The notes beneath the pieces are model-generated. The model searched no databases and was not told the DNA's origin. It worked only from the letters and a program-made list of their open reading frames with translations. Shown piece after piece: positions 36,924 through 46,772 of a stretch of 64,000 bases of DNA (positions are counted from its first letter, which is position 1; every line of letters starts with the position of its first letter). The position numbers and the translations under genes are program-made. The stretch is from Aromatoleum anaerobium (lineage in GTDB: Bacteria > Pseudomonadota > Gammaproteobacteria > Burkholderiales > Rhodocyclaceae), in contig NZ_WTVG02000001.1 in NCBI RefSeq assembly GCF_012910705.2, positions 1-64,000 on the forward strand, read 5' to 3'.

Positions 36924-37703
36924 TCATACTGTACGGTTGACGAGCAACTGCTTGATTCCGGCGATCGCCTTGGCCGGATTCAGGCCCTTCGGGCAGGTGT
37001 TGGTGCAGTTCATGATGGTGTGGCAGCGATACAGGCGGAACCGATCGTCGAGATAATCGAGTCGCTCGCCGGTGGCTTCGTCGCGTGAATCGACGACCCA
37101 GCGGTAAGCCTGCAGCAGCACCGCGGGCCCGAGGAAGCGGTCCGGATTCCACCACGAGCTCGGGCAAGCCGCGGTGCAGCAGGCGCACAGAATGCACTCG
37201 TACAGGCCGTCGAGCTTCTTGCGGTCCTCAGGCGATTGCAAACGCTCGCGCGAGCCCGCCGCACTTTCGGTCTGCATCCAAGGTTTGATGGACGCGTACT
37301 GGGCATAGAAGTGCGTCAGGTCGGGTACCAGGTCCTTGACCACCGGCATGTGCGGCAGTGGATACACATCGACGTCGCCGTCCGGAAGTTCATCCAGTCC
37401 TTTGGTGCAGGCGAGTGTGTTTTCGCCATCGATGTTCATCGCGCACGATCCGCACACGCCTTCGCGGCAGGAGCGACGCAGCGTGAGCGTGGCGTCGATC
37501 TCGTTCTTGATCTTCAACAGGACGTCGAGGACCATCGGCGAACCCGTGACATCGACCTCGTAGGTATCCAGACACGGATTGCCACCGACGTCGGGATCCC
37601 AGCGATATACCCGGAAGGTGCGCAGATTCCTGCCGCCTGGTTGGGCGGCGAAATGCTTGCCTTTCTGGACCTTCGACGTCTTCGGCAGCGTGAATTCGGC
37701 CAT
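36924..37703 (-). CDS. sdhB: Succinate dehydrogenase iron-sulfur subunit
   Basis: 259 residues from [20 protein letters not shown]. The [2Fe-2S] ligands are in [25 protein letters not shown] spacing; [4Fe-4S] and [3Fe-4S] ligands are in [16 protein letters not shown] and [17 protein letters not shown]. It passes electrons from SdhA to the quinone site. It follows sdhA by 23 bases and precedes acnA. Confidence 0.97.
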   Translation of the reverse strand: MAEFTLPKTSKVQKGKHFAAQPGGRNLRTFRVYRWDPDVGGNPCLDTYEVDVTGSPMVLDVLLKIKNEIDATLTLRRSCREGVCGSCAMNIDGENTLACTKGLDELPDGDVDVYPLPHMPVVKDLVPDLTHFYAQYASIKPWMQTESAAGSRERLQSPEDRKKLDGLYECILCACCTAACPSSWWNPDRFLGPAVLLQAYRWVVDSRDEATGERLDYLDDRFRLYRCHTIMNCTNTCPKGLNPAKAIAGIKQLLVNRTV

Positions 37704-37726
37704 TACTCGAACTCCGGGGGCAGGGA

Positions 37727-39523
37727 TCAGTACACGCGCTTCGCGGGCGGGACCGGTTCGACTTCGTCGGTCATGGTGTTCGAGCGCACCGGTCGGTAAT
37801 CGAAGCTGCATTCACCCTTGTCGCCGACCGTGACGAGCGTGTGTTTCATCCAGTTGACGTCGTCGCGTTCGGGAAAGTCCTCGCGTGCGTGCGCGCCGCG
37901 GCTTTCCAGGCGTTGCTCGGCCGAATGCATGGTCGCGACCGCCTGGGCAAGCAGGTTGGCCAGTTCGAAGGTTTCCACCAGATCCGTATTCCAGATCAGC
38001 GAGCGGTCGCTGACGCGGATATCGGCGAACTCGGCGTACACCTGGTCGATCCTGGTACAGCCTTCCTCGAGTGTCGTGGCGGTGCGGAACACCGCGGCAT
38101 CGGTCTGCATGGTCTTTTGCATCTTCAGGCGCAGCTGCGCGGCGGGCGTACCACCGTTGGCACGGCGCAGCTTGTCGAGGCGGGTCAGCGCTGGCTCCAG
38201 CGCATCGGATGGCAGGTCGCGATGGGGGGTATCGGGCCGGATGACTTCGGCGCAGCGCTCGGCAGCCGCGCGTCCAAACACGACGATGTCCAGCAGCGAG
38301 TTGGTCCCCAGCCGGTTGGCGCCGTGCACCGAGACGCATGCAGCCTCGCCGATCGCAAACAGCCCGGGCACCACGACGTCGGGGTCATCGCCGACCTTCT
38401 GCACCACCTCGCCGTGGTGGTTGGTCGGGATGCCGCCCATGTTGTAGTGGACGGTGGGTAATACCGGGATGGGATCCTTTGTTACATCGACGCCCGCGAA
38501 AATGCGCGTGGTCTCGGAGATACCCGGAAGGCGTTCGTGCAGCACCTGAGGGCCGAGATGCGCGAGGTTCAGATACACGTGGTCGGCGTGCTCGCCGACG
38601 CCGCGACCCTCACGGATCTCCACGGTGATCGCGCGGCTGACCACGTCGCGCGAGGCCAGATCCTTGACGTGCGGCGCATAACGTTCCATGAAGCGCTCGC
38701 CGTTGGAATTGGTGAGATAACCACCTTCGCCGCGCACACCCTCGGTGATCAGACAACCCGAGCCGTAGATCCCGGTGGGGTGAAATTGCACGAACTCCAT
38801 GTCCTGCAGCGCCAACCCGGCGCGCAGCGCCATGCCGCCGCCGTCACCGGTACACGTGTGCGCCGAGGTGCACGAGAAGTAGGCGCGTCCGTAACCGCCT
38901 GTGGCCAGTACGATCGCATGGCCGCGGAACAGGTGCAGCGCACCTGCATTCAGATCGATCGCGAGTACGCCGACGATGCGGCCGCTGGCCGGATCCTTGA
39001 TGAGGTCGGTCGCGAAATATTCGACGAAAAACTTTGCGTCGTGTTTCAGCGCCTGCGTGTACAGGGTGTGCAGGATCGCGTGGCCGGTGCGGTCGGCCGC
39101 CGCGCAGCTGCGTTGCGCCAGACCCTCGCCGTAGCGCGTTGTCATGCCGCCGAACGGCCGCTGATAGATCTTGCCGCCCTTCGTGCGCGAGAACGGCACT
39201 CCGAAGCGCTCCAGTTCGATGACCGCCGGAATTGCCTCGCGGCACATGTATTCGACGGCATCCTGGTCGCCCAGCCAGTCGCCGCCCTTCACCGTGTCGT
39301 AGAAGTGGTAGCGCCAGTCGTCCTCGCCCATGTTGCCGAGCGCCGCCGCTACCCCGCCTTGCGCCGCTACGGTATGCGAGCGCGTCGGAAACACCTTGGT
39401 GACGCAGGCAGCGGAGAGCCCCTTGGCGGCCAACCCCATCGTTGCGCGCAGGCCCGCGCCCCCGGCGCCGACAACCACCACGTCGTACTGATGCGTTTCG
39501 ACCTTGTAGCTTTCTATAGGCAT
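37727..39523 (-). CDS. sdhA: Succinate dehydrogenase flavoprotein subunit
   Basis: 598 residues from [20 protein letters not shown]. The FAD-binding motif is [17 protein letters not shown]; the covalent-flavin histidine is in [11 protein letters not shown]; substrate residues are in [21 protein letters not shown] (R, H). The C-terminus has the conserved [20 protein letters not shown] block ([19 protein letters not shown]). It converts succinate to fumarate. A longer in-frame extension exists upstream but the family start and position after sdhD fix the ATG at 39523. Confidence 0.97.
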   Translation of the reverse strand: MPIESYKVETHQYDVVVVGAGGAGLRATMGLAAKGLSAACVTKVFPTRSHTVAAQGGVAAALGNMGEDDWRYHFYDTVKGGDWLGDQDAVEYMCREAIPAVIELERFGVPFSRTKGGKIYQRPFGGMTTRYGEGLAQRSCAAADRTGHAILHTLYTQALKHDAKFFVEYFATDLIKDPASGRIVGVLAIDLNAGALHLFRGHAIVLATGGYGRAYFSCTSAHTCTGDGGGMALRAGLALQDMEFVQFHPTGIYGSGCLITEGVRGEGGYLTNSNGERFMERYAPHVKDLASRDVVSRAITVEIREGRGVGEHADHVYLNLAHLGPQVLHERLPGISETTRIFAGVDVTKDPIPVLPTVHYNMGGIPTNHHGEVVQKVGDDPDVVVPGLFAIGEAACVSVHGANRLGTNSLLDIVVFGRAAAERCAEVIRPDTPHRDLPSDALEPALTRLDKLRRANGGTPAAQLRLKMQKTMQTDAAVFRTATTLEEGCTRIDQVYAEFADIRVSDRSLIWNTDLVETFELANLLAQAVATMHSAEQRLESRGAHAREDFPERDDVNWMKHTLVTVGDKGECSFDYRPVRSNTMTDEVEPVPPAKRVY

Positions 39524-39546
39524 GCGTGTCCCTTTTTCGAATGCGA

Positions 39547-39960
39547 TCAGGAGGGGGGGGTGCCGGCGAGCCAGATCGCGAGCATGGCCATCACACAGGC
39601 CAGTGCGCCCAGCAGTGCGCCAAAGCGCAACGCGATCTGCAACGTCAGTTCCAGCCAGCGGATGTGCACATAGTCCTCGACGATCACCTGCAGTCCGAGC
39701 GCACCGTGCCAGAACAGGCAGCCCGCGAGCACGATCAGGAACACCGCGTTGACCGGCTGCCCGATCGTGGCCAGCACCATCGGGTAGTCGGCAGGGACCA
39801 GGTCGCCGACGAGGAAAAGGAACCAGATCGATAGCGGCACGAGCGCGACCGCGGTGGCCCGCTGCAACCACCAGTGATGCACGCCGGTCTTCGACGACCC
39901 CAGGCCGCGCGCTATCTTGAGCGGATTGCGCAGGCCCCGCTGGCCGGGATAAGCGCTCAT
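39547..39960 (-). CDS. sdhD: Succinate dehydrogenase membrane anchor subunit
   Basis: 137 residues with three membrane helices. The N-terminus has [20 protein letters not shown] (HHWxxQR is diagnostic of SdhD), and the second helix region includes [15 protein letters not shown], where His is a heme ligand and D/Y belong to the quinone site. Its start overlaps the sdhC stop (ATGA). Confidence 0.95.
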   Translation of the reverse strand: MSAYPGQRGLRNPLKIARGLGSSKTGVHHWWLQRATAVALVPLSIWFLFLVGDLVPADYPMVLATIGQPVNAVFLIVLAGCLFWHGALGLQVIVEDYVHIRWLELTLQIALRFGALLGALACVMAMLAIWLAGTPPS

Positions 39961-40379
39961 GCCGCGCCCCCTTGCATTCGAACGATCAGCAGTACCCAGA
40001 CCAGCACCGTCACGGCCACGCTGACGGCGATCACGAACCAACCGGTGGACCAGTAGACCGGGTCGTGCGTGCGATCCCGAGTAGGCGGGCCGAAGTTGTG
40101 CCCGGTGTCACGCACCAGGTGCTGGATGCCGTTACAGAGATGGAACAACAACGACCAGCTCCAGATGAACAGCAGCATCAGGCCGATCCAGCTGCTGAAG
40201 AACCCGACGAACATGCTCCATGCGGCCTCGCCGTCGGCGGCCGCGATCAGCCCCCACGTCACCAGCAGGGCGCCGAGACAGAGGAACAATCCGGTCAGCC
40301 GATGTAGCGTCGATTGCAGCATGTTGACGCGCCAGCGGTAGATACCGAGGTGTGGCGACAACGGTCGGGTATTGGGCAT
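39957..40379 (-). CDS. sdhC: Succinate dehydrogenase cytochrome b556 subunit
   Basis: 140 residues from [20 protein letters not shown]. The signature RPLSPHLxIYRW and SxxHRxTG ([13 protein letters not shown]) are those of SdhC; the heme histidine is in [17 protein letters not shown]. Three membrane helices. It is the first gene of sdhCDAB-acnA, with 318 bases of upstream non-coding DNA that should hold the promoter. Confidence 0.95.
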   Translation of the reverse strand: MPNTRPLSPHLGIYRWRVNMLQSTLHRLTGLFLCLGALLVTWGLIAAADGEAAWSMFVGFFSSWIGLMLLFIWSWSLLFHLCNGIQHLVRDTGHNFGPPTRDRTHDPVYWSTGWFVIAVSVAVTVLVWVLLIVRMQGGAA

Positions 40380-40697
40380 GGACGGGCTCCTGGTCAATAT
40401 TCGCAAATCACGTTCCCCATATCAGCCGCAGCGCAAAAGGCCACATCGGCAGCTAGCCGGTAACTTAACGTGTTGTTCTGGGCCGCTCTTCTCGGGGCGG
40501 CCCTTTGTTTATGCGTGATTTGTGCCGAAGCAATAATTGCTTCAGAAAAAAGGTCGCAAACCCAAGCGGGGTGCGGCCTTCTTATGAATCAGCAACACGC
40601 GACGTTACCGGCTAGCATCGGCAGCGGGTGATGCGCGAACGACAAACGGGTCGTGCAGACTGCAATCGCGCGCCGCGACGGCTGCACTGAAGACCGC
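40380..40697. promoter_or_regulatory. sdh upstream region with two hairpins
   Basis: 318 non-coding bases upstream of sdhC. GGGCCGC at 40480 pairs with GCGGCCC at 40497, followed by TTTGTTT (a plus-strand terminator shape). At 40546-40580 GGTCGC pairs loosely with GCGGCC, giving, on the minus strand, a stem followed by TTTTTT: a likely terminator for the SDHAF4-like gene transcript. The sdh promoter must lie between 40,380 and about 40,475. Confidence 0.55.
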
Positions 40698-40865
40698 TCA
40701 GAAATCAATGCACCGTCCATTCTTCTCCCAATCGCCGTAACGCGTCGGATCGAGGTCGTCGCCCTCGGGCGTGGCTCGCTCGCGGCGCCCGGAGCCTGAC
40801 GAGTTCGTGGGTTCCGGCGCCGGCGCCGGAGCAGGGGCGGATCGATCGGTGGGTTGTTCGGGCAT
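40698..40865 (-). CDS. SDHAF4/DUF1674-type succinate dehydrogenase assembly factor
   Basis: 55 residues from MPEQPTDRSAPAPAPAPEPT. The C-terminus DPTRYGDWEKNGRCIDF is the diagnostic motif of DUF1674, the family of mitochondrial SDHAF4 (Sdh8), which binds flavinylated SdhA and helps its assembly with SdhB. The N-terminal half is Pro/Ala-rich and disordered. It lies in the same direction upstream of sdhCDAB and 30 bases after the reductase gene. Too short for most gene finders. Confidence 0.88.
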   Translation of the reverse strand: MPEQPTDRSAPAPAPAPEPTNSSGSGRRERATPEGDDLDPTRYGDWEKNGRCIDF

Positions 40866-40895
40866 ATGCGCGAGCTCACAACACGTCGAGCGCAA

Positions 40896-41606
40896 TCAGT
40901 AACCGGTAAACTCTTCGGTACGGATATTGTCCTCATTGACCTGGAGGTCCACCAGCAGGGCTCGCATGGCCTTGACCATGCCTTGCGGACCGGACAGGTA
41001 GTAGATGGCCCTGTGCAGATCCGGCACGTATTTTTTTACCATCCTGGCATCGACGCGCCCGTGCTCGCCCAGCCACCCATCGGGCGTCGAGTCGACGGTC
41101 ATGACATAGCTGAAGTTCGGATTCTCCTTGGCCAGTTGCTCGAAGTCACTCTTGAACGGCAGGTCGGCCGGCGTGCGGCTGGCGTGCAGCAAGGTGATCT
41201 GGTGCGCGGTCTTGTCATGAGTAGCCTGGGCGACGATGCTGCGCACCGGGGTGACGCCGATGCCGCCGATGATGAAAACCGCCGGGGTAGATTCGGTCTT
41301 ATGCAGCGTGAAGTTACCGTACGGCGCATCGAGCTTGACCTCGGTGCCGATCGGCAGATTCTTCAGCACTCGCTTGAAGGCGGTATCGCGCATACGTGTC
41401 GCTGCGACCAGATCAGCCTCGTAAGGCGCCTGCACCAGTGAAAACCCGCGCGTATTGCCTTCATCGTCCGTCTCCGGCGGGTCGATCAGCGTGTAGTCGG
41501 CAAATTGTCCGGCGCGAAACTCGAATCCTTCCGGCTTGGCGAAGTGAAACGCCATCGTGCCGTCAGCAATCGTCTCTTTACGAATCAGTTTGACGTTGGT
41601 CTGCAT
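40896..41606 (-). CDS. FAD/NAD(P)-binding ferredoxin-reductase-type oxidoreductase
   Basis: 236 residues from MQTNVKLIRKETIADGTMAF. The flavin-binding part has FEFRAGQFADYTLIDPP and RGFSLVQAP (RxxS type); the nucleotide-binding part has VFIIGGIGVTPVRSIVAQAT and YYLSGPQGMVKAMRALL. It lacks a [2Fe-2S] domain. Partner and substrate unknown; it may reduce a ferredoxin or the nearby cupredoxin. Start chosen by GGAGGCATC upstream. Confidence 0.92.
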   Translation of the reverse strand: MQTNVKLIRKETIADGTMAFHFAKPEGFEFRAGQFADYTLIDPPETDDEGNTRGFSLVQAPYEADLVAATRMRDTAFKRVLKNLPIGTEVKLDAPYGNFTLHKTESTPAVFIIGGIGVTPVRSIVAQATHDKTAHQITLLHASRTPADLPFKSDFEQLAKENPNFSYVMTVDSTPDGWLGEHGRVDARMVKKYVPDLHRAIYYLSGPQGMVKAMRALLVDLQVNEDNIRTEEFTGY

Positions 41607-41712
41607 GATGCCTCCTTCAGGTTGGTTGCACACTGTCCTGGTCGCCGCCAGCGAAAACCCAGGAGAAGACCGCTCGGCAGCCACGCTGCGGCACGCGATG
41701 GTCGACTTCCAC

Positions 41713-42069
41713 TTACACCCCTTGGCCGAGCTTCTCGTTGAGATAGTCGCGCAATACCACCGCGTTGTTGTGCTCCGTGTCGTGCGAGCTGTACAGAAGA
41801 ACGACATCGCCCACGCGGGCAGCCTCGACGATCGGGGCCCACGCCTCGGGATGCGTGTCGAGCTCGATTCTGTAGCGGCGCTGGAACTCCGGCCATTTGG
41901 TCACGTCGTGCTGGAACCAGCGACGCAATGCGACGCTCGGCGCAACATCCTTGAGCCAGTCGCTGAATTGCAGGGATTCTTTCCTGATCCCGCGTGGCCA
42001 GAGCCGCTCCACCAGGAACCGGGTTCCGTGGGCGTTGTGATGCTCGTAGACTCGCTGAAGCTCGATCAT
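41713..42069 (-). CDS. DUF488-family protein
   Basis: 118 residues from MIELQRVYEHHNAHGTRFLV. The family signature RFLVERLWPRGIRKESL and the C-terminal VVLLYSSHDTEHNNAVVLRD are clear. DUF488 proteins are small, widespread and of unknown function, often near stress or redox genes. Length is typical. A GGAGGT-like site precedes the ATG. Confidence 0.92.
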   Translation of the reverse strand: MIELQRVYEHHNAHGTRFLVERLWPRGIRKESLQFSDWLKDVAPSVALRRWFQHDVTKWPEFQRRYRIELDTHPEAWAPIVEAARVGDVVLLYSSHDTEHNNAVVLRDYLNEKLGQGV

Positions 42070-42226
42070 GGACGGACCTCCCGCCACCGCTCAGAGAGTC
42101 GATCATTCGACCGCCCCGATCGGTCTGCTTTATTGTCAATGTGCACCTGAGTAGAGCGTCGGCGCGATATTCGGACAGGACCGGGGCGCGCAGTTGACCC
42201 CGGAATATAGGGGCGCCCGTAGTAGG

Positions 42227-42787
42227 TCATTTCAGCGCGGCGCTCGCCCCGAGCACCGTCCCTTTCTCCACGATCTCGTCGATCGTGGGAAACGCGGCGC
42301 GCGCGACCTCCGGAACCGACTTCCAGCGCTCCCCCGGTGCATAGGCAAAAGGCTTCGTTCCCGGGCCGTCGCCGGGGTCGCCGACCACGATGCGCCCAAC
42401 CATGCCGGCCATTTCATGGGGCTTGCAAAAATAGTCGTAGACGCCCTGCACGGTGAATACGTGCTCGAACGCCGCGGCGCGCTTGGGGTCATCTGCGAGC
42501 AGAACTCCGGAATCCCACGGCTTGGCCGACACGGGGATCCGCAGCTCATGATTGTCGTTGCTCGGATGGTAGGCAGTGATCGAATGGAACCCGCTGATCT
42601 GCACCCACCGCACCGTGTCGCCGGGGGCGATGTGAACGCCGGCCGGATCGAAATACGTTTCGCCAGCCGGCGTCTGCACCAGCTTGATTTCCACCGTCGC
42701 GGCGATCGCGGGAGTCGGGTCGCCGAGCGTGGCCGCACTCGCAAGACACACGCCAAGGAGAGCCGTGCGTCCAACTGTCGCTTTCAT
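42227..42787 (-). CDS. Secreted cupredoxin-domain protein (amicyanin/plastocyanin-like)
   Basis: 186 residues with a signal peptide (RTALLGVCLASAATLG, cut near AIAA). The domain starts VEIKLVQTPAGETYFDPAGV and has the type-1 copper ligands: His in SGFHSITAYH, then Cys-His-Met in YDYFCKPHEMAGMVG. It should carry electrons in the periplasm. A longer start at 42820 is possible. It follows the gene at 42830-43285 by 42 bases and is probably co-transcribed. Confidence 0.9.
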   Translation of the reverse strand: MKATVGRTALLGVCLASAATLGDPTPAIAATVEIKLVQTPAGETYFDPAGVHIAPGDTVRWVQISGFHSITAYHPSNDNHELRIPVSAKPWDSGVLLADDPKRAAAFEHVFTVQGVYDYFCKPHEMAGMVGRIVVGDPGDGPGTKPFAYAPGERWKSVPEVARAAFPTIDEIVEKGTVLGASAALK

Positions 42788-42829
42788 CCGCACGGACTTC
42801 CTGTCCAAGCACTTCTGCATGGCCGGCGT

Positions 42830-43285
42830 TTACTTCGTCTGTGCCTTGGCGTCGGCGGGACTGATCAGCCATTGAACGACGTGGTAGTGCGGCTCTTCCA
42901 CGCCGGGATGCCCCGGGTTGTACTGAATGTCGGTGTGGTTGAGCTTGATGCCTGCGGCCGCCTCGCCCAACGTCTCGAAGTTCTTGTGAGCCTCGATGTC
43001 CTTGAGCGGAACCATGTACGTGATGTTGATCAGTTTGCCCTCGCGGCTGTAGCCGAGAAACGGTCCGACCGGCAACGACGCCGGATCGACGTACAGCGTT
43101 CCCAATCCCGGCACGAAGTCCGGCAGCTTGACCAGCGAACTGACTTTCTTGAAGCTCGCCGGCGGCGACGTCGTGATGTCCGCAGCGGCGGCTGGCGGCG
43201 CAACCATTGCCAGGGGCAGCATCAGCGCGAGACCGGCAACCGTGCCGCGGCATCGCACAAAAAGGGAGTTGCCGTTTCTCGTCAT
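42830..43285 (-). CDS. Secreted protein of unknown function, His-rich C-terminus
   Basis: 151 residues with a signal peptide (TVAGLALMLPLAMVAPPAAAA). The mature part has GLGTLYVDPASLPVGPFLGY and a C-terminal histidine cluster (GVEEPHYHVVQWLIS) with KLNHTDIQYNPGHPG, suggesting metal binding. It resembles periplasmic DUF5602/TTHB210-like proteins as I recall them, but this is tentative. It is transcribed with the cupredoxin, so a role in the same periplasmic redox or metal function is likely. Confidence 0.6.
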   Translation of the reverse strand: MTRNGNSLFVRCRGTVAGLALMLPLAMVAPPAAAADITTSPPASFKKVSSLVKLPDFVPGLGTLYVDPASLPVGPFLGYSREGKLINITYMVPLKDIEAHKNFETLGEAAAGIKLNHTDIQYNPGHPGVEEPHYHVVQWLISPADAKAQTK

Positions 43286-43772
43286 GTCGAATCTCCTCGA
43301 GTAAAAAAGATGTTCAATGAGGATCGAAACGCCGTCGAGGCGCGGAGCCCCCGTTTTGGCGAGCCGCGGCTTCGATTTGTGCGTGTCGACGATGCTTCGA
43401 CACTAGCGCGGCCTTGAAGGCGCGAATGTAGGCGGATCTTGACGCGTCGCGTGCAGACTTCTTGATGCCGGACGGATCGCTGCAACGCGCCTATCGGATG
43501 ATCCTAATCTCCCTACACAAATCATCAAGCAATCCTGATGGTCGTTCGCGTCGAACCCAGACACAGTTCGTTCAATCGGAGTTGCGCAAGTAATGACGTG
43601 ACGTCGGCTTGAGGGAGGCAACGCCGAAGTCATTCGGCGCCATGCCCGCCGATCCGCGGTGTGCAGAATGCCGAATACCGCCAGCGGCACCGAGGAAGCT
43701 GCGTATCGAGCTGCCGGCGTGACGATCGCAACTCAGGACGGGGAGCGTAGTTCCTCGAAAGGAGCGTCCAAA
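43286..43772. promoter_or_regulatory. Divergent promoter region of the island
   Basis: 487 bases between the leftward secreted-protein/cupredoxin genes and the rightward CMD-bdhA genes. No gene is supported. The interval contains AT-rich patches near 43,490-43,545, the best place for divergent promoters. AAAGGAGCG at 43759 is the ribosome-binding site of the CMD gene. Confidence 0.45.
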
Positions 43773-44120
43773 ATGGAACAGCAGATGTATCCGAATACCA
43801 CGAAAGAGCTGGCGCAAAAGCGAAGGGAACTCGCGCCGGAAATTCACAGCGCGTTTCGCGAATTCGGGAAGCGTGTCTTTGCCGATGGCGCCTTGCCGGA
43901 GAAGACCAAGCAGCTCATCGCGGTGGCGGTCGCGCATGTCACGCAGTGCCCCTATTGCATCCGCGGTCACACAGAGCTTGCGACGCAAAAAGGCGCGACC
44001 GAGCAGGAACTCATGGAAGCGATATGGGTTGCCGCCGAGATGCGTGCCGGGGCAGCGTACGCACACTCGGTTATCGCCATCGACGCCATGCATAAAGGGG
44101 AAGCCAAGGCAAGTGCGTGA
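43773..44120 (+). CDS. Carboxymuconolactone decarboxylase-family (AhpD-like) protein
   Basis: 115 residues from MEQQMYPNTTKELAQKRREL; AAAGGAG lies 8 bases upstream and fixes the start. The AhpD-type motif is HVTQCPYCIRGHTELATQKG (CxxCxxxH). Such proteins form helical oligomers and act as peroxidases or thiol-disulfide partners. It is 55 bases upstream of the 3-hydroxybutyrate dehydrogenase gene in the same direction. Confidence 0.93.
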   Translation: MEQQMYPNTTKELAQKRRELAPEIHSAFREFGKRVFADGALPEKTKQLIAVAVAHVTQCPYCIRGHTELATQKGATEQELMEAIWVAAEMRAGAAYAHSVIAIDAMHKGEAKASA

Positions 44121-44175
44121 ACGATGTCTATCGCGCAATACGTCCCGTTGATGCTCATGGCTGGAAGGACTACCG

Positions 44176-44955
44176 ATGAAACTCGAAGGCAAAGTCGCGA
44201 TCGTCACCGGGGCAGCAAGCGGCATCGGCAAGGCCATCGCGCAGCGCTACGCCCGTGAAGGCGCGAAGGTCGCCATCGCCGACCTCGATCCCAATGCCGC
44301 GAAGGCGGCCGCCACGGAGATCAAGAGCGCTGGCGGGGAAGCATCCGGCGTGGCGATGGACGTCACCTGCGAAGACGCGGTCAATGACGGTGTGGCAGCG
44401 GTGGTCGCCGCCTATGGCGGGATTGATATCCTGGTCAGCAACGCCGGCATCCAGATCGTCCACCCGGTGGAGGAGTTCAGCTACGCCGACTGGAGAAAGC
44501 TGATCGCCATTCACCTCGATGGCGCGTTCCTCACCACCCGTGCGTGCTTGCCCCACATGTACCGCGCTGGTGGTGGAAGTGTCATCTACATGGGCTCGGT
44601 ACACTCCAAGGAAGGGTCAGTACTGAAGGCGCCTTACGTTACCGCCAAACACGGGTTGATCGGACTCGCCAAGGTGGTCGCGAAGGAAGGCGCCGCGCAC
44701 GGAGTTCGTGCGAACGTCATTTGCCCCGGTTTCGTGCGCACCCCGCTCGTCGATCGTCAAATTCCCGAACAAGCCAAGGAACTCGGCATTTCCGAGGATG
44801 ACGTCATCAAGAAGGTGATGTTGAAGGAAACGGTCGACGGCGAATTCACGACGGTTGAAGACGTTGCCGAGGTGGCGCTCCTGTTCGCCGCGTTCCCCAG
44901 CAATGCACTCACGGGGCAGTCGCTGGTGGTGAGTCACGGATGGTTCATGCAGTGA
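44176..44955 (+). CDS. bdhA: 3-hydroxybutyrate dehydrogenase (SDR family)
   Basis: 259 residues. NAD-binding [16 protein letters not shown] and the catalytic YVTAKHG (YxxxK), with NAG in [14 protein letters not shown]. The stretch [20 protein letters not shown] and the C-terminal [15 protein letters not shown] (ending HGWxMQ) are the marks of D-3-hydroxybutyrate dehydrogenases, which make acetoacetate from 3-hydroxybutyrate with NAD. It overlaps the convergent patatin gene by 11 bases. Confidence 0.93.
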   Translation: MKLEGKVAIVTGAASGIGKAIAQRYAREGAKVAIADLDPNAAKAAATEIKSAGGEASGVAMDVTCEDAVNDGVAAVVAAYGGIDILVSNAGIQIVHPVEEFSYADWRKLIAIHLDGAFLTTRACLPHMYRAGGGSVIYMGSVHSKEGSVLKAPYVTAKHGLIGLAKVVAKEGAAHGVRANVICPGFVRTPLVDRQIPEQAKELGISEDDVIKKVMLKETVDGEFTTVEDVAEVALLFAAFPSNALTGQSLVVSHGWFMQ

Positions 44956-46111
44956 GGGCCGGCATCCGGTGCACGACCACGCCGACCAGCGGATCGACCG
45001 GATCCATCCAGGCCGCCCGATCGAGCACCCGCGTCGCGTCGGCATAGCCGAGTTGCCAGCGCTCGTCGATGGCCGTGCGGGAGAAATCCATGTCCTTGCT
45101 GGCGAGCTCCCAGCCCCGGTCACGGTTGCCCAGATGCACGATGTCCATGGTCGTGTGGCACCCCCGTTCCGCGAGCTTTCGCATTTTCGGGTCCTTGCGC
45201 TTTGCCTCCGACAACTGGCCATAGAGCTCGCGGATCACTCGGCGCAGATTGTGCATCGCCTCATAGGTCTCGATGTTGCGGTCGGAACGGCTCGCGTACA
45301 TGATGTCCTTCTGTCGATCCAGCGTCTGGCTGATGGAATGAGGCTCGTCACCGCCCGCGCTCCACAGGTCAATCATGAAGCACAGCGTGTTGACTCGTGG
45401 ATAATCGTCGAGCACCACATCGAGTGGTGTGTTCGAGTAGACCCCGCCGTCCCAGTACAGCTCGCCATCGACCAGCACGGGAGGAAAGGCCGGGGGTAGC
45501 GCGCTGCTTGCCAGGATGTGCTCGATGCCGACGCGCTGGAGTGAATTGTCGAAATAACGCAGTCGGCCGCTCGTAACATGCACCGCCCCAAGGCTGAAAC
45601 GTATGGATCCGTTGTTCAGGTACTCGAGATCGATGCTCTCCAGCAAGGATTCACGCAGCGGACCCGTATCGTAGAAGCTTGCCGTGTCTGCGGATCCTGC
45701 ATTGCCGACGCCGAAGGGCAGGAATGGGTGGGGTGAGAAGAAGTGCGGTCGCCCGCCGATCATGGATGCCATCGCCGTCCAGCAGCTGTAGGTCTGGCGT
45801 ACGGCGTCCGGCAGTCCGCGCAAATCGATCGGATCCTCGTGCAGTACGGCGTTCCAGAAGCGCTTCAGACATTCGAGGCGTCGGTTGGGGGGGTTGCCGG
45901 CGATGATCGCCCCGTTGATCGCGCCGATCGAAGTGCCGCCCACCCAATCCGGCGTGAATCCACGCTCGTCGAGCGCCTGAAACACCCCCGCCTGATACGC
46001 GCCCAGGGCGCCGCCTCCTTGCAACACCAGGGCGACGCGTCGCGTACCCGGCCGCACCGGAAACTGGAAACTCCCTGCCACGGCGTTGATCCTTCCTGTT
46101 GTTCCACCCAT
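44945..46111 (-). CDS. Patatin-like phospholipase family protein
   Basis: 388 residues. The patatin oxyanion motif is [19 protein letters not shown], the nucleophile is in [18 protein letters not shown] (GxSxG), and the catalytic Asp is in [16 protein letters not shown]. The C-terminal 120 residues form the DUF3734 extension ([20 protein letters not shown]). Patatins with this extension are often beside 3-hydroxybutyrate dehydrogenase genes, suggesting a role in intracellular ester or storage-polymer turnover, not proven. It follows the response regulator in one leftward unit. Confidence 0.93.
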   Translation of the reverse strand: MGGTTGRINAVAGSFQFPVRPGTRRVALVLQGGGALGAYQAGVFQALDERGFTPDWVGGTSIGAINGAIIAGNPPNRRLECLKRFWNAVLHEDPIDLRGLPDAVRQTYSCWTAMASMIGGRPHFFSPHPFLPFGVGNAGSADTASFYDTGPLRESLLESIDLEYLNNGSIRFSLGAVHVTSGRLRYFDNSLQRVGIEHILASSALPPAFPPVLVDGELYWDGGVYSNTPLDVVLDDYPRVNTLCFMIDLWSAGGDEPHSISQTLDRQKDIMYASRSDRNIETYEAMHNLRRVIRELYGQLSEAKRKDPKMRKLAERGCHTTMDIVHLGNRDRGWELASKDMDFSRTAIDERWQLGYADATRVLDRAAWMDPVDPLVGVVVHRMPALTA

Positions 46112-46130
46112 TTGAATGAGCCGCTCGCGC

Positions 46131-46772
46131 TCAGTCGAGTTGCGTGATCCCGTGCTGGATCGCGAATTTGACCAGATTTGGGAGATCGCCGATACCCAGC
46201 TTGTGCATCATTCGACTGCGATAGGTATCGATCGTCTTCGGCGACAGAAAAAGCATCGTCCCGACCTCGGCGCTCGTTTTCCCCTCCGCGATCAGCTGCA
46301 GGATTTGCCGCTCGCGACGGCTCAGGCTGTCCAAAGGGCTCGTCCGGTGGCGCTCGGCGATATAGTCGTCAATCACGGTCGCGGCAATCTTCTGACTGAG
46401 GTACCGTCGCCCTGTGTGCACAACTCGAACCGCCTCGACCACCTCGGCCCCGGCAGAATCCTTGAGCAGGTACCCGCGCGCGCCTGCCCGAAGAGCACGG
46501 AAAATATGTTCCGTCGTCGAATGCATTGACAGAATCAGGATCTGCGTTGAGGGACAAGCATCTTGCATCTGGAGCGTCGCCTCGATTCCATTCATGTCGG
46601 GCATCGCAATGTCCATGATCACTATGTCGGGCTGCAGTCTTTGCGCTTCGCGCACCGCCTCGCGTCCATTCGCGACGTCCCCGACCACCTCGATTCCAGG
46701 CTGCGCTTCGAGCAAAGCACGCAGGCCGTCGCGCACAACGGCGTGATCATCCGCGAGCAGAACGCTGAGCAT
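46131..46772 (-). CDS. NarL/FixJ-type response regulator
   Basis: 213 residues from MLSVLLADDHAVVRDGLRAL (an ATG 12 bases earlier is also in frame). The phosphoacceptor Asp is in DIVIMDIAMPDMNGIEATL. The LuxR-type helix-turn-helix is SRRERQILQLIAEGKTSAEV, then FLSPKTIDTYRSRMMHKLGI. Its start lies inside the 3' end of the kinase gene, so the two are translationally coupled. It is followed 20 bases later by the patatin gene. Confidence 0.95.
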   Translation of the reverse strand: MLSVLLADDHAVVRDGLRALLEAQPGIEVVGDVANGREAVREAQRLQPDIVIMDIAMPDMNGIEATLQMQDACPSTQILILSMHSTTEHIFRALRAGARGYLLKDSAGAEVVEAVRVVHTGRRYLSQKIAATVIDDYIAERHRTSPLDSLSRRERQILQLIAEGKTSAEVGTMLFLSPKTIDTYRSRMMHKLGIGDLPNLVKFAIQHGITQLD

